From assembly GCA_017992885.1 (NCBI GenBank), contig JAGONT010000008.1, positions 1 through 64,000 of the forward strand: DNA of 64,000 nt, in the 5' to 3' direction. Position 1 is the first letter of the stretch. Each line of letters begins with the position of its first letter. The DNA comes from Alphaproteobacteria bacterium. GTDB lineage: Bacteria; Pseudomonadota; Alphaproteobacteria; UBA9655. Made by a program: the position numbers and the translations under genes. Below the pieces are notes generated by a model. It ran no database searches, was not told where the DNA came from, and was given only the letters and a program-made list of their open reading frames with translations. This document shows, one piece after another, positions 1 to 9,825 of this stretch.

Positions 1-127
1 TTGCTCCACCACTCTCGGCTAATACTTTCGTTATCGCCGCTGTTAACGTCGTCTTCCCGTGATCTACGTGCCCTATTGTCCCTATGTTACAATGCGGCTT
101 CTTCCGTTCAAACTTCTCTTTTGCCAT
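1..127 (-). CDS. tuf: Elongation factor Tu, N-terminal fragment (cut by window edge)
   Basis: The minus strand reads from ATG at 127 into the start of EF-Tu: [20 protein letters not shown], then [18 protein letters not shown]. This includes the P-loop GHVDHGKT that binds GTP. EF-Tu delivers aminoacyl-tRNA to the ribosome. Only about 42 codons lie inside the window. The gene starts 38 bases downstream of tRNA-Gly on the same strand, the usual tRNA-tuf arrangement in proteobacteria, so the two are probably co-transcribed. Confidence 0.95.
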   Translation of the reverse strand, partial: MAKEKFERKKPHCNIGTIGHVDHGKTTLTAAITKVLAESGGA

Positions 128-165
128 CGCTTTTATCCTCTATTGCTCTAACCTTACTTCATCTT

Positions 166-239
<74 letters not shown>

Positions 240-505
240 TCAAGAAAATTCGTCGTGTTACGAAGGAAAGAAGCACAGTTCACCCCTGTATCAATATACA
301 AAGACAAACTTGCAGCCTAAATCACGCTACTCCCTCAACACTTTAATTCCCTCGTTATACAGTCTTTTCTTTTTTTTTCAAACATTATTTAATGCTCTTA
401 TCCTACCCTTTAATCATCACGATTCTGCTGATTTGCAAAAAAAGAACAATCATTCTAATCTAGATCCAATGGTATACGTCCCAACATTGAGCGATTAAAC
501 ATAAA

Positions 506-2512
506 ATGACTGATGTTCCTTTCCATCTCGTTTCAGATTTTCACCCGGCAGGTGATCAACCTCGCGCCATCACGTCGCTTAAGGATGGGCTCGTCAGCGG
601 AGAAAGAGACCAAGTTTTGCTGGGTGTCACAGGGTCAGGAAAAACCTTTACCATGGCTCAAATTATTGCTCAACAAAACAAACCCGCCTTGATTATTGCG
701 CCGAATAAGACCTTAGCCGCCCAACTTTATGGAGAGATGAAGGCCTTTTTTCCTCACAATGCGGTTGAATATTTTGTCTCCTATTATGATTATTACCAAC
801 CCGAAGCCTATGTCCCCCGGACGGATACCTTTATCGAAAAAGAAGCGACCATTAACGAACAAATCGATCGAATGCGCCACTCTGCCACCCAAGCCCTTTT
901 AGAACGACGGGATGTGATTATTGTCGCCAGTGTTTCGTGTATTTATGGTATTGGCTCTGTTGAAAGTTACAGCCAAATGGTGATTTCGCTGAAAGTTGGC
1001 GATCAAATCGAAAGGAGTGACCTTTTGCGTCAGCTGGTGAGCCTACAATACAAACGAAACGATCTTGATTTTTACCGGGGATCTTTTCGCGCTAAAGGGG
1101 ATAGTATTGAGATTTTCCCGGCACATTACGAAGATCGAGCTTGGAAAATTTCTCTATTTGGCGACGAAATTGAATCCATTATCGAAGTTGATCCTTTAAC
1201 AGGTCAAAAAACATCGATTCTTGAAAGCATTAAGGTTTATGCGAATTCTCACTACGTCACACCCGGACCAACATTACAGCAAGCCATTGAGGGAATTAAG
1301 AGGGAACTTAAAACGCGTCTGGAAGAACTCAGACAAGAAGACAAATTATTGGAAGCCCAACGTTTAGAACAACGCACTCGATTTGACCTTGAGATGCTAT
1401 CAGCAACAGGCATGTGTGCGGGGATTGAAAATTACTCTCGCTTTCTCACAGGACGATCCCCTGGCGAACCTCCCCCTACCCTTTTTGAGTATCTTCCAAA
1501 GGATGCTCTTTTGTTTGTGGATGAAAGTCACGTAACCGTTCCACAATTAGGAGCCATGTATAAAGGAGATGCCTCTCGCAAAAAAACACTTTCCGATTAT
1601 GGATTTCGCCTACCGTCTTGTCGAGATAATCGTCCTTTAAAGTTTGAGGAGTGGGAGGCGATGCGCCCCGCTACCATCTTTGTTTCAGCCACACCCGGCC
1701 CCTGGGAAATGACTCAAGCGCAAGGCGTTTTTGTCGAACAAGTGATTCGACCCACGGGGTTAATGGATCCCATCTGCGTTATACGACCCGTTGAAAATCA
1801 AGTGGATGACCTCATTCACGAATGCCAAGAAACGGCTAAAAAAGGATATCGTGTATTAGTTACCACCCTCACCAAGCGGATGGCCGAAGCTTTAACGGAA
1901 TATCTCAGTGAAACCGGGCTTAAAGTTCAGTATGTTCATTCTGATGTCGATACCTTAGAACGCATTGAGATCATCCGTAACTTGCGGTTGGGTGTCTTTG
2001 ATGTGTTGATTGGCATTAACCTTTTGCGCGAAGGGCTTGATATTCCTGAATGTGGACTTGTCGCTATTCTCGACGCCGATAAGGAAGGTTTTTTGCGTTC
2101 GAAAACCTCTCTCATCCAAACCATCGGAAGAGCGGCTCGGAACGTTGACGGATGGGCTCTTTTATACGCAGACAGGATAACAAATTCGATGAAAGCTGCC
2201 CTTGAAGAAACAAATCGACGACGAGAAAAACAACAAGCCTATAATGCCACTCATGGCATTACCCCCGAAACGGTGAAGAAATCAATCCATCAGATTTTGG
2301 CAAGCGTGTATGAAAAAGACCATACCACCATTTCTCTTGAGGAAGACCCTTATTTTAAGCTAAGCCCACAAAAGAAAAAAACCTATAAAGACGGCCTTGA
2401 AAAGAAAATGTTTGCCGCTGCCGGTAACTTGCACTTTGAAGAAGCTGCCCGGTTAAGAGATGAAATTAAAAGACTTGAGGAAAAGGAGTTAGAGTTAGAC
2501 AACCCAAATTGA
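506..2512 (+). CDS. uvrB: Excinuclease ABC subunit B
   Basis: 668 residues, normal for UvrB, the helicase-like damage-verification subunit of nucleotide excision repair that receives DNA from UvrA and recruits UvrC. Walker A is GVTGSGKT near residue 40. The DNA-clamping beta-hairpin region ([17 protein letters not shown]) lies near 95-111, the DEAD-like box DESH near 338, and helicase motifs with GLDIPE and IGRAARN near 510-550. The C-terminal UVR domain ([15 protein letters not shown]) ends the protein. It stands alone, with a hairpin just after the stop. The preceding 266 bases back to tRNA-Gly contain only a 62-codon Phe-rich frame that I do not accept as a gene. Confidence 0.98.
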   Translation: MTDVPFHLVSDFHPAGDQPRAITSLKDGLVSGERDQVLLGVTGSGKTFTMAQIIAQQNKPALIIAPNKTLAAQLYGEMKAFFPHNAVEYFVSYYDYYQPEAYVPRTDTFIEKEATINEQIDRMRHSATQALLERRDVIIVASVSCIYGIGSVESYSQMVISLKVGDQIERSDLLRQLVSLQYKRNDLDFYRGSFRAKGDSIEIFPAHYEDRAWKISLFGDEIESIIEVDPLTGQKTSILESIKVYANSHYVTPGPTLQQAIEGIKRELKTRLEELRQEDKLLEAQRLEQRTRFDLEMLSATGMCAGIENYSRFLTGRSPGEPPPTLFEYLPKDALLFVDESHVTVPQLGAMYKGDASRKKTLSDYGFRLPSCRDNRPLKFEEWEAMRPATIFVSATPGPWEMTQAQGVFVEQVIRPTGLMDPICVIRPVENQVDDLIHECQETAKKGYRVLVTTLTKRMAEALTEYLSETGLKVQYVHSDVDTLERIEIIRNLRLGVFDVLIGINLLREGLDIPECGLVAILDADKEGFLRSKTSLIQTIGRAARNVDGWALLYADRITNSMKAALEETNRRREKQQAYNATHGITPETVKKSIHQILASVYEKDHTTISLEEDPYFKLSPQKKKTYKDGLEKKMFAAAGNLHFEEAARLRDEIKRLEEKELELDNPN

Positions 2513-2532
2513 GGATCTTTTCTTCTTTGAGG

Positions 2533-2559
2533 ATGAGGGATGTTTTCTACATCCCTCAT
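2533..2559. terminator. Perfect hairpin after uvrB
   Basis: An 11-bp perfect inverted repeat (ATGAGGGATGT / ACATCCCTCAT) with a 5-base loop starts 20 bases after the uvrB stop. There is no strong T-run on either side, so it could be a weak or bidirectional terminator or an mRNA-stabilising 3' hairpin. Confidence 0.5.
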
Positions 2560-2571
2560 GATAGGCTCCTT

Positions 2572-2853
2572 CTATCTTACCTCTGCATCAATTTTTGCCA
2601 GTAATGCGTTGGTTAAATTAGTAAGACTTAACTGACTGAAATCCGCCTTTCTCTTATCTAAGGCCCTTATCTCATCAAGAGGATTATTCGAAAGACTCGT
2701 ACCGCTAATTTCCTCCTCATATACTGCCATCAGAACTACTCGTCCTAGGAGTAAGGAACGCTCATGTTTAAATAAGGATTCAATAACTGTAGGACGAGTC
2801 TCATTGTCTTGGGGCAAAAAGCTCTTAATAAAACTCTGTCTGCACGGCAGCAA
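2572..2853 (-). CDS. Hypothetical protein, possibly a gene fragment
   Basis: A 93-codon frame starting with TTG; upstream it stays open nine more codons to a stop without any ATG. The product is hydrophilic with no signal peptide or recognisable motif, and ends in a helical-looking stretch (LTNLTNALLAKIDAEVR). The lack of a good start, no visible Shine-Dalgarno, and the decayed IS66 sequence immediately upstream suggest the 3' remnant of a longer gene. I do not recognise a family. Confidence 0.25.
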   Translation of the reverse strand: MLPCRQSFIKSFLPQDNETRPTVIESLFKHERSLLLGRVVLMAVYEEEISGTSLSNNPLDEIRALDKRKADFSQLSLTNLTNALLAKIDAEVR

Positions 2854-2948
2854 TTTTATGCTCTCGCAGCATAAATATGCCTAAACAAAAATCACAAATA
2901 ATTACTTCCTAAAAATTTACGACAGAACCCTTTTCCGAAGCTCTTTCT

Positions 2949-3050
2949 TTAGTCCTTATCATAACCTTCTTCTCGGGCTACATGCTCAATCTTATAGAGG
3001 GCTTGAATCATTTCAAAAGCTTTGTTAGCAATACGATGAGGGCCTATCCT
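2949..3050 (-). pseudogene. Relic of an IS66-family transposase
   Basis: The minus strand translates to GPHRIANKAFEMIQALYKIE followed by HVAREEGYDKD and a stop. One frame over it continues KELRKRVLS (to about 2920). This resembles the C-terminal part of IS66 TnpC transposases, where a helix of the form A..FI..LY.IE...R precedes an R..R.S.P segment. A stop lies immediately upstream (3051-3053), so only a short decayed piece remains. Family assignment rests on remembered pattern only. Confidence 0.45.
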
Positions 3051-3082
3051 TTATTAGATGTCTCAAATTATTATTATAATCT

Positions 3083-6000
3083 CTAAAAACCCAATTCCAG
3101 TGGGTTATATGGCTTTGTAAAATTGGGTATTGTTTTCTTACTAGGAACATATCCATTTTGGTAAGCTTTTTCCAGCCATAGTGAGGCTTGCTCATTATCC
3201 CGCTCAGTTCCCCACCCCCGCAAATAACAATTTCCTAAATAAAATTGAGCTGCTGGGACACCTTGAAGTGCCGCCTGTTGCCATAAGGTAAAGGCTTCTG
3301 TTCTTTGATCCTTTTTTTTCTTGTTGCGTTTGCCGTCGATACCCTCAACTGTAAAATAAAGTTCAGCAAGCTTCGACGCAGCTTTTGGATCACTGCTTGC
3401 TTGAGCGAAGCATTCAAATGCAAAAGTAGGCGCATCCTTCATCACATCCTTTCCAAGATTATAAAACCCAACGGGATAACCAAGACGGGCTAAACTCACC
3501 AATGCATCAAGCTTTCGCGTTTTTAAGGGAATGTTCATCATAAGTGTCCTGTAACGATTATCAGGACCAAGCCAATTGTCTTTTTCTTTGAGCGAAACTT
3601 TATTTCTTTGAGTATCTCGACATTCTCTTAGCCAATTACATAAGCTCCCCCATTCTTCATAATTTTGTTTTTTCTTTGTGGCGAGGGTAAAGACAGTGGC
3701 TGCTTTCCCATAATGACATAACTCGTAAGGTTTTATTGACCAACCCCACATAAAACAATGACCGAGAGCTTGACGATAAGATTGATTTTTTGGCCATCGA
3801 GAATATTCTAAGAATAATTCAAAATTTACAGCACTAAGTTCTTGGTTATTATTCATCTTTTTCATTTTTTTATTTGCTAGATTTTCTAGCAGTTGAAGAC
3901 TATCTTCATACAGCTCTTTATTTTTTCCTGAAGATTGCAAGAAAGGAGCCAATCTTTGCACCAATTGTTGAAACCTCTCTTTGGCTTCCCATGTAATTAA
4001 TAAGTTGACAACTTGAAGCTTAAGCTGTTGGATTACGCTTTCAGTTTCACTTACCTCAAGCATCACACATAGTTCTTTTAAGAATTTATTAAAGTCTTCA
4101 GACTGCGAAAGCTGATTTAAAAAAACAATTTTTATGTCACATAAATTTTTTAATGCTTTTTTTTTCTTTATATCTTGTCTATCAATGCTGTCTATATTTG
4201 CAATGAGCGTTTTTACAAAGTTATAGCAATTATCTTTTTTAGCTTGTATTACAAGTTTTTCTTTAGCAAACGCATCATAGCCTTGAGAATCGGCAGGTAC
4301 TGAAGCAACTTCAGAAATAAGCATTGTTAATGTATCAGGATCTCGAGATAAATCATAGAGTGCAAAACAAAGTGCAGCTAAAAAGTCATTTTTTTCACCA
4401 CCTCGCCCAAAATAATAATATTTTCCTAGAGCTGGCAATTCGCCTAATTCTCCTTCTATTATCTTACTCACTTTGTTATCCCGCTCGGCTTCTTGATTAG
4501 GTTGGACTAATTCTTTATTTTTGTCTTTGAAGTAGTTAATATACTTCTCATATGTACTAAATACCATTGTTTCAACTTCTAATATTGATAAGGCACGTAA
4601 AGCAATAGGATTTTTTTCTTCTGCAGCCCTTCGTAGTTTCTCCAAAGTCCTTTCATTTCCCATAGCAGAATCTGTTATGTGTTCAAAGTGGGCAAGATGC
4701 AAATACCCATCACTATCTACTTCTGCAAATTTCGTGTAATATTTAATTGCTTCGTCGTTATTTCTTTTGACCCCTATACCTCCTGCATGCAAGTGCCCCA
4801 GAATTTCATAAGCCTTCGGGCATTTCTGTGATGATGAAGCTTTTTCAAACTGTATCATTGCTTTGTCAAAATCTTGCTTACAACCCCAACCCCACAAATA
4901 ACACTGGCCAAGCAAGTAAGCAGCCTCAGCTTGTTTCTCAAGTTCAGATTTTTTGGACTCCTTTTCCAATTCTTCTTTATACTTTGATTCCATAACAGCA
5001 TTTAATTTTTTAGGCTGTTTAACTAATTCTCTTTCTTCCTTTTGATCATCTGAGAGTAATTCTTCTTGCTGAACTGCAAGTTTAGACTTATCAACTACAG
5101 GGGAAATTTTTTCTTCTAGTCCTTTTTTCTTCGCTAGCAAATCTTGTTTTTCTGCTTGTAATCTCTTAAGAGGATCACCTGTAACAGTCTTAAATAACTC
5201 TTCTACATCTTCTAGCCGTGATTTAACCTCGATAAGATCTGCTTGATTTTCAGTTAATTCTGCTAAAACTTCATCAGAAGGAGTTAGATCGGTTTCTTGA
5301 GCATGATAACGGTGTAAAAGAGAAAGCTCTCGTAAAACAAGATCAAAAAAACCTCCTAAAGTTTCGTCTCGTTTTCTTTCTTCATTTCTTTCTTCATCAT
5401 TATGTGGCTGACAAAATTTATAGGATACTGATAACATTGCCTCTGCCAAGGGATGAAAGCCATAAGCATGCTTCAATAATAAATAGCAATATCTCATAAA
5501 AGTTCGCTTTTTTAAGTAAATATCAACCATGTGTCGCAGATTGCCACGATCTTTCGTAGGATCAGGATGGTGCTCAAGAGGAGAATCTTGTGCTTTTATT
5601 TTTTTTGCTAGTTTATTATTAGGGCCTTTGTTCTTATTATCTTGGTCAGGAATAATGATAATGTCTTTTAAATCTTCCTCTGTTGCTTCTAAGCTAAGAG
5701 GTTTCGGTTCGTTTGGAAACTTGATTTTACTTACTGTTGTCGTAGTTTTACTTGTTGTTGTCGTGGTGTTGCTTACCATTTTTGGGATGTAATTTATTGG
5801 TTTGAACTTTTCCACCGCTTCTTTTAACTTTTTCAGCCGCTCCTCTGTCAACCTCTGAAAAATGTGTTCCTCATCTTCTGCGCCTCGTCCCAAGCCGATA
5901 ACAGCATACCTCTCTCCAATCCGAGCCAGCATAACTTCTGCTTGTTGAGCTAAGCCTGGCTTATTAGCCACTTGCAAAAAACTATCCTCTTCAGATTCAA

Positions 6001-6754
6001 TTGTATTGGTGGTAATGTTGATAGTAAATCTTTGATTTCCTTTTTCAAGGGCCGCATAATTAATTGGACCATGAATCCCCCCTAAGCAAATTATTTGACC
6101 TTGTAAAGAACCCTTTGATACAGCGCAAAGATCTGCATATCCTATTAGGTTACCAATAGCACAATCAAGAGTAACAATAGCAGCTCCTCCTATAGGTTTT
6201 CCAGCAAAGCGGGTGTCATTCTTCCCCTGTTCCCAATCATTAAAATATGCTGCGTCAGCTAGAGGGGCAGCGGAAATCCCATCTTTCAAAATCTTCCCTT
6301 CCTTAGTAAGAGGATAGAAAATTAATTCTTTACTATTAACGACGTTAGCAAAGTGATGACCTCCTACAAGAACATGGCTAGGGCCAATCAATGTCCCAGT
6401 CAATATTCGTTGCGATTTATCATTATAAGTGATCTTTAGATAGCCATGAATCTGATAGGGATAACCTTCAGGATACGTAGGAGCAAGGCTATGTGGCGAT
6501 GCAATAGGCATTTTTGTCGCATGGAATTGCTTTTCTTGATGTGGCGATAAATAGGAAGGATACACAGGCCCCTTTCCCCTTTCCGCTGGATAAGAAGAAG
6601 TGGATGCAGATGAGGGCAATGGCCTATACTTTTCTTGCTTTGAATGCGCCGAGGGTAAAAGCTTGCGTTCTGATTCATCATCTTTCATTGCAAACACAGA
6701 GTCCCCAAAAGAAAAAAAAGCCAAAATACCTAAGATAAATCGCATCATATCCAC
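3083..6754 (-). CDS. Secreted protein: inactive-looking trypsin-like domain plus Sel1 repeats
   Basis: 1223 residues. A signal peptide occupies about residues 1-22 (ending SVFA). Residues about 95-310 look like a trypsin/V8-type protease fold: GTLIGPSHVLVGGHH keeps a histidine where such proteases have AAHC, and DCAIGNL keeps the aspartate. The expected GQSG/GDSG serine loop appears as KPGLAQQAEV, so the nucleophile seems lost. After Thr-rich and Lys/Glu coiled-coil linkers, Sel1/TPR-like repeats occur at about 600-680 (AAYLLGQCYLWGWG, AYEILGHLHAGGIG), 760-800 and 1120-1200 (AAQFYLGNCYLRGWG). Sel1 proteins are scaffolds and frequent effectors in intracellular bacteria. The start is GTG at 6754 with GGAG about 10 bases upstream; ATGs at 6748 or 6745 are alternatives. 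It is monocistronic. Confidence 0.8.
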   Translation of the reverse strand: MDMMRFILGILAFFSFGDSVFAMKDDESERKLLPSAHSKQEKYRPLPSSASTSSYPAERGKGPVYPSYLSPHQEKQFHATKMPIASPHSLAPTYPEGYPYQIHGYLKITYNDKSQRILTGTLIGPSHVLVGGHHFANVVNSKELIFYPLTKEGKILKDGISAAPLADAAYFNDWEQGKNDTRFAGKPIGGAAIVTLDCAIGNLIGYADLCAVSKGSLQGQIICLGGIHGPINYAALEKGNQRFTINITTNTIESEEDSFLQVANKPGLAQQAEVMLARIGERYAVIGLGRGAEDEEHIFQRLTEERLKKLKEAVEKFKPINYIPKMVSNTTTTTSKTTTTVSKIKFPNEPKPLSLEATEEDLKDIIIIPDQDNKNKGPNNKLAKKIKAQDSPLEHHPDPTKDRGNLRHMVDIYLKKRTFMRYCYLLLKHAYGFHPLAEAMLSVSYKFCQPHNDEERNEERKRDETLGGFFDLVLRELSLLHRYHAQETDLTPSDEVLAELTENQADLIEVKSRLEDVEELFKTVTGDPLKRLQAEKQDLLAKKKGLEEKISPVVDKSKLAVQQEELLSDDQKEERELVKQPKKLNAVMESKYKEELEKESKKSELEKQAEAAYLLGQCYLWGWGCKQDFDKAMIQFEKASSSQKCPKAYEILGHLHAGGIGVKRNNDEAIKYYTKFAEVDSDGYLHLAHFEHITDSAMGNERTLEKLRRAAEEKNPIALRALSILEVETMVFSTYEKYINYFKDKNKELVQPNQEAERDNKVSKIIEGELGELPALGKYYYFGRGGEKNDFLAALCFALYDLSRDPDTLTMLISEVASVPADSQGYDAFAKEKLVIQAKKDNCYNFVKTLIANIDSIDRQDIKKKKALKNLCDIKIVFLNQLSQSEDFNKFLKELCVMLEVSETESVIQQLKLQVVNLLITWEAKERFQQLVQRLAPFLQSSGKNKELYEDSLQLLENLANKKMKKMNNNQELSAVNFELFLEYSRWPKNQSYRQALGHCFMWGWSIKPYELCHYGKAATVFTLATKKKQNYEEWGSLCNWLRECRDTQRNKVSLKEKDNWLGPDNRYRTLMMNIPLKTRKLDALVSLARLGYPVGFYNLGKDVMKDAPTFAFECFAQASSDPKAASKLAELYFTVEGIDGKRNKKKKDQRTEAFTLWQQAALQGVPAAQFYLGNCYLRGWGTERDNEQASLWLEKAYQNGYVPSKKTIPNFTKPYNPLELGF

Positions 6755-6996
6755 TAGACGGTAGCTCCGTTTTTTTTAATTGAACAATCGTAACATCACA
6801 CTGCTTAAACACAAGTAAAATTCTAATGGTATGGCCTGAGCGACTTTAAGCGGCTTTTATAATGAGGAAAGATAACCGTACACCTAGTCAGTGGTACTCC
6901 TAGCGTTTTAAATCTTTCTGTATTTTCTACTTTTTTATTTGGGTGAATCTAAATAATAATAAATGAGTGAACACTTTAATAAAAAAGGAGATAAAG

Positions 6997-7449
6997 ATGA
7001 CAACCAGGGTAGGATTAGAACCAGATTTTATGACAGCAATAAAAAATTTAATAGAACTTGATTATGACGCCATCGCTGCTTATGACGCCGCCATTGATCG
7101 GCTAGATAAAGAAGGGTTTAGGAAGGCTTTCAGGGATTTTAGAAAAGATCATGAAAAGCATATTGAAGGACTTTCTGCTTTCCTCAAAAGTAAGGAGGAG
7201 GTTCCCCCCACTGGGCCGAGTGCTAAAAGTTATCTTACGCAAGGCAAAGTTATTTTAGCTAATCTAATGGGGGATTTAACAATCTTAAAAGCCATGAGAA
7301 CCAATGAAATTGATACAACCACAGCTTATGAGCGCATCAATATCCACAAAGGAATTCCTAAAGAAATAAGAGGGATTTTAAAACAAGGGCTTGAAGATGA
7401 AAAGCGTCATTTAGCCTGGTTGGAAGAAACATTAGAGGAGGCAGTCTAG
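6997..7449 (+). CDS. Ferritin-like four-helix protein (DUF2383/PA2169-type)
   Basis: 150 residues, almost entirely helical. Regular acidic and histidine positions recall the PA2169/DUF2383 ferritin-like family: LIELDYDAIAAYDAA, FRKDHEKHIEGL, LEDEKRHLAWLEE. Such proteins have di-metal-type helical bundles; their function is largely unknown and often stress-linked. I chose ATG 6997 because AAGGAG (6985-6990) sits just upstream; the GTG at 6967 has no such site. It is the first gene of a stress-protein island. Confidence 0.75.
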   Translation: MTTRVGLEPDFMTAIKNLIELDYDAIAAYDAAIDRLDKEGFRKAFRDFRKDHEKHIEGLSAFLKSKEEVPPTGPSAKSYLTQGKVILANLMGDLTILKAMRTNEIDTTTAYERINIHKGIPKEIRGILKQGLEDEKRHLAWLEETLEEAV

Positions 7450-7525
7450 AGTAAAAAAAAGGGCTAAAATGAATAGAACTTCTAAGAAAAAACTCCTTAA
7501 CTTTCTTAAATTTTCATAAGGAAAA

Positions 7526-8059
7526 ATGAAGCCTGGTCTTTGGAAAAGGAAAAATCGTATGGGAAGATCTACACCATCTTCACTGATCCCACTGACTGAA
7601 GAAGGGAGGAAGATTCTCATGGAACAGTATAAGCTACTCTTGGAATCAATCAATAAATTGAACGATGTCCGTGAAACGGCTAATAATTTTTGGATAACAA
7701 TTAATGGCGCTTTGATAGGCATGATTGCCTACATTAGGGACGCAGAGAGCATGGGAGGAGATCAAAAGCCATTCCTTCTTTTTACTGTGCTCTTTTTTGG
7801 CTTTGTCCTCACTCTTTCTTGGTTGAGTTCTCTTGCTTCTATAAAAAAGAATATCGAAATAAGAAATGACTTAACCATCGAATTGGAAAAATATTTACCC
7901 GCTAAAATTTTTACCTTACTCATGAGAAAAACAGGAAGAAAAGAAAATTGGAGCTCCATGGTTCTTAAAGAAATGTTCGTTCCTCTCTCTTTCTTAATAG
8001 GATATATTTTTTTTGCGGCTCTTTTATGTATTTCTCCTAGGACCTTAGTACCCTGTTAA
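7526..8059 (+). CDS. RipA-like small inner-membrane protein
   Basis: 177 residues. A cytoplasmic N-terminus contains EQYKLLLESINKLNDVRETA, then NNFWITINGALIGMIAYI begins a membrane segment. A second hydrophobic segment (FLLFTVLFFGFVLTLSWL) follows, then an amphipathic region and a third near the C-terminus. The pattern matches the RipA family of oligomeric membrane proteins, known in Francisella for pH-dependent growth inside host cells. TAAGGA sits 5 bases before ATG 7526. It follows the ferritin-like gene by 76 bases on the same strand. Function here is inferred from resemblance only. Confidence 0.55.
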   Translation: MKPGLWKRKNRMGRSTPSSLIPLTEEGRKILMEQYKLLLESINKLNDVRETANNFWITINGALIGMIAYIRDAESMGGDQKPFLLFTVLFFGFVLTLSWLSSLASIKKNIEIRNDLTIELEKYLPAKIFTLLMRKTGRKENWSSMVLKEMFVPLSFLIGYIFFAALLCISPRTLVPC

Positions 8060-8226
8060 TAAGGCTAACAACTATTCTTTCCTCATTCCATTTTCTAATT
8101 AAATTTTCTAGGAATTATAATTTCTTTTTAATTTTATAAATTAAAGTTTAATTTATTGTAGATTTTCTCATTTATAAAAAATGTAAAAAAGTTATTATTA
8201 ATATTAATTAGATAAGGAGAAAAATC

Positions 8227-8454
8227 ATGCGACCAGATGAAGACCTTTTAAAAGAGATTACTCAAATTCTAGAATTTGATCCTGCGATTGATGCAACAAA
8301 TATATTTGTTGCAGTAGAGGAAGGAATTGTAACCTTATCAGGCAGCGTGCATTCCAATGTTGCACAATGGATGGCAAAAGAGGCTGTTAAACATATCAGC
8401 GGTATAAGGAGCATCATTGTAGAGCTTGAAGTTCGTCCTTTGATTAAGGAATAA
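8227..8454 (+). CDS. BON-domain protein
   Basis: 75 residues making one BON domain: about 60 residues of alpha-beta fold with the central signature GIVTLSGSVHSN and the later GIRSIIVELEV. BON domains occur in osmotic-shock proteins such as OsmY and in outer-membrane lipoproteins, and are thought to bind phospholipid. There is no signal peptide, so as read it is cytoplasmic. AAGGAG lies 9 bases before the ATG. Confidence 0.85.
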   Translation: MRPDEDLLKEITQILEFDPAIDATNIFVAVEEGIVTLSGSVHSNVAQWMAKEAVKHISGIRSIIVELEVRPLIKE

Positions 8455-8479
8455 AAATTAATAAAAAAATTAAGCTTTT

Positions 8480-9065
8480 ATGGAGGACTGCCTTAAAAAT
8501 TTAGAATTCTTGCCTTTTAAACAGGGCAAAGAAAAGATGAGCGAAAATGATACAAGATACGTTTTTAATTTCATAGAAATGCTCTCACCATTTGTTTTGC
8601 ATTTGATACTTTTGGTAATAATAAAAATTATTTTAGAAAAAATAAATTTTTTAAGAAAGTCTCCTTTTGAAAGAGTTTTTTCTTTATCAAAATCTTCTTC
8701 ATATTTTAATTTTTATTATCAGTCTAATCGTTACCTTTGGAATATTTGGAATAGATGTACAAGGTATCATTACAGGTCTTGGTTTAGCCAGTTTTATAAT
8801 GGGTTTTGCCTTGAAAGACGTTATTAGCAATCTTCTCTCAGGCTTTTCTATTCTCTTTTATGGCCCCTTCAAAATCGGTGATGTTATTATTATTGATGGG
8901 ATCTATGGTACTGTTTTAAAAATGGATATTCATTATATAGTTTTGGATACAGGGAATGAGCTTTGCTATATTCCAAATTCTTATATTACGGGGACAAAAA
9001 TAATGGTTAAAAAACACAACATTAAAAGAGCATATCAAATAAATAATTTTTTCTTTATATATTAA
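8480..9065 (+). pseudogene. Small mechanosensitive channel (MscS family), frameshifted
   Basis: Two overlapping frames make one MscS-type protein. The first (from 8480, or ATG 8537) gives an N-terminal membrane helix up to SPFERVFSLSKS. The second supplies ILIFIISLIVTFGIFGIDV, the pore helix signature GLGLASFIMGFALKDVISNL, and the beta domain (FKIGDVIIIDGIYGTVL, then CYIPNSYITG). The switch is +1 and falls near 8690-8702 in AATCTTCTTCA. After the beta domain the protein stops, lacking the usual C-terminal alpha/beta domain. It is either a pseudogene or a sequencing indel. The BON gene lies 26 bases upstream. Confidence 0.75.
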
Positions 9066-9125
9066 AATGCAATTTTAGAAAACTGTCTATTTTTTCAATA
9101 TAAGAATTTATAAAGCAAAATCCCC

Positions 9126-9335
9126 TTACTTCTTTTCTTTTTCATGTTTTTTAGAGAGAGATTCTTTCTTAACGAAACCTTGCTCAGCAAGTTGTTTAGC
9201 ACGTGCTTGCCCGCCTAGTTTTCCCATGGCTGAATAGGCTTCACGTTTTTTTTGCTCAAAGGTTTTCTCCTCTTTAACTTTTGCCTGCTTCGTCTTTTGA
9301 CTCAATTCTTCTTTACTGTCATTTTTGACAACCAT
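9126..9335 (-). CDS. Small KGG-motif stress protein
   Basis: 69 residues, very rich in Lys and Glu. A central AMGKLGGQARAKQLAEQGF resembles the KGG repeat of bacterial general-stress proteins and plant Em/LEA-type proteins. No signal peptide or membrane segment, and probably disordered. ATG 9335 is chosen because AGGAGG stands 5 bases upstream on the minus strand; a further in-frame start at 9362 would include that site in the coding sequence. Confidence 0.6.
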   Translation of the reverse strand: MVVKNDSKEELSQKTKQAKVKEEKTFEQKKREAYSAMGKLGGQARAKQLAEQGFVKKESLSKKHEKEKK

Positions 9336-9408
9336 AATTTCCTCCTCTTTCTTCTTTTGCATTTATGTGCTTCATAAAATTTAACCAAAATAATTATGAT
9401 AAATGAAT

Positions 9409-9825
9409 TTATTTCAGTAACTTATAAAGATCAGCAACCTTTTTTATCCGCGGGAATTGAGATAAAGCAATTCCTATACCAAAAGAAAGAAGGACAATTT
9501 TTCCCGCGTTATTTTTTAGCTCACCTTCCAAATTAAGGCTTTTAAAAATCTCCTGAATTTGGGGAAGAGAAGGCTTTGAAGACACAAAGGTTTTTTGTCT
9601 GTTGAAAAAGAGCAAGAGACCTCCAGCTAGGAGGAGGAGAGCACTTATACTTGCGCCGCTCTCCACATATCCCATAACAGGAACTAAGGCTTCAAAGAGA
9701 AAGAAAAGTCCACTTCCTCCTCCTCCCATTAAGAGAACAAAGCTAAGTATCCTCCACATCTCAATCTTCTCGGTATTTTGAGATCTCAGAAAGTGATCAA
9801 GGATAAGGTTGATGAGGGTTCTCAT
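9409..9825 (-). CDS. Two-helix membrane protein, unknown function
   Basis: 138 residues. Two hydrophobic segments lie at about 24-47 (WRILSFVLLMGGGGSGLFFL) and 52-75 (SGASISALLLLAGGLLLFF), followed by a cytoplasmic-looking tail with a weakly hydrophobic stretch. The start codon overlaps the stop of the upstream gene by 4 bases (ATGA), so translation is coupled to the ElaB/YqjD-like protein and the two probably work together. Holin-like or YqjE-like partners are typical beside YqjD, but I cannot confirm homology. Confidence 0.6.
   Translation of the reverse strand: MRTLINLILDHFLRSQNTEKIEMWRILSFVLLMGGGGSGLFFLFEALVPVMGYVESGASISALLLLAGGLLLFFNRQKTFVSSKPSLPQIQEIFKSLNLEGELKNNAGKIVLLSFGIGIALSQFPRIKKVADLYKLLK

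Noticed and set aside
310-498. 62-codon plus-strand ORF upstream of uvrB
   Set aside because: Phe/Asn-rich low-quality sequence with no motif; probably chance in AT-rich leader DNA.
5529-5792. 87-codon ORF opposite the Sel1 gene with a hydrophobic end
   Set aside because: It is the antisense of the Thr/Ser/Lys-rich linker; the apparent membrane segment comes from reading those codons backwards.
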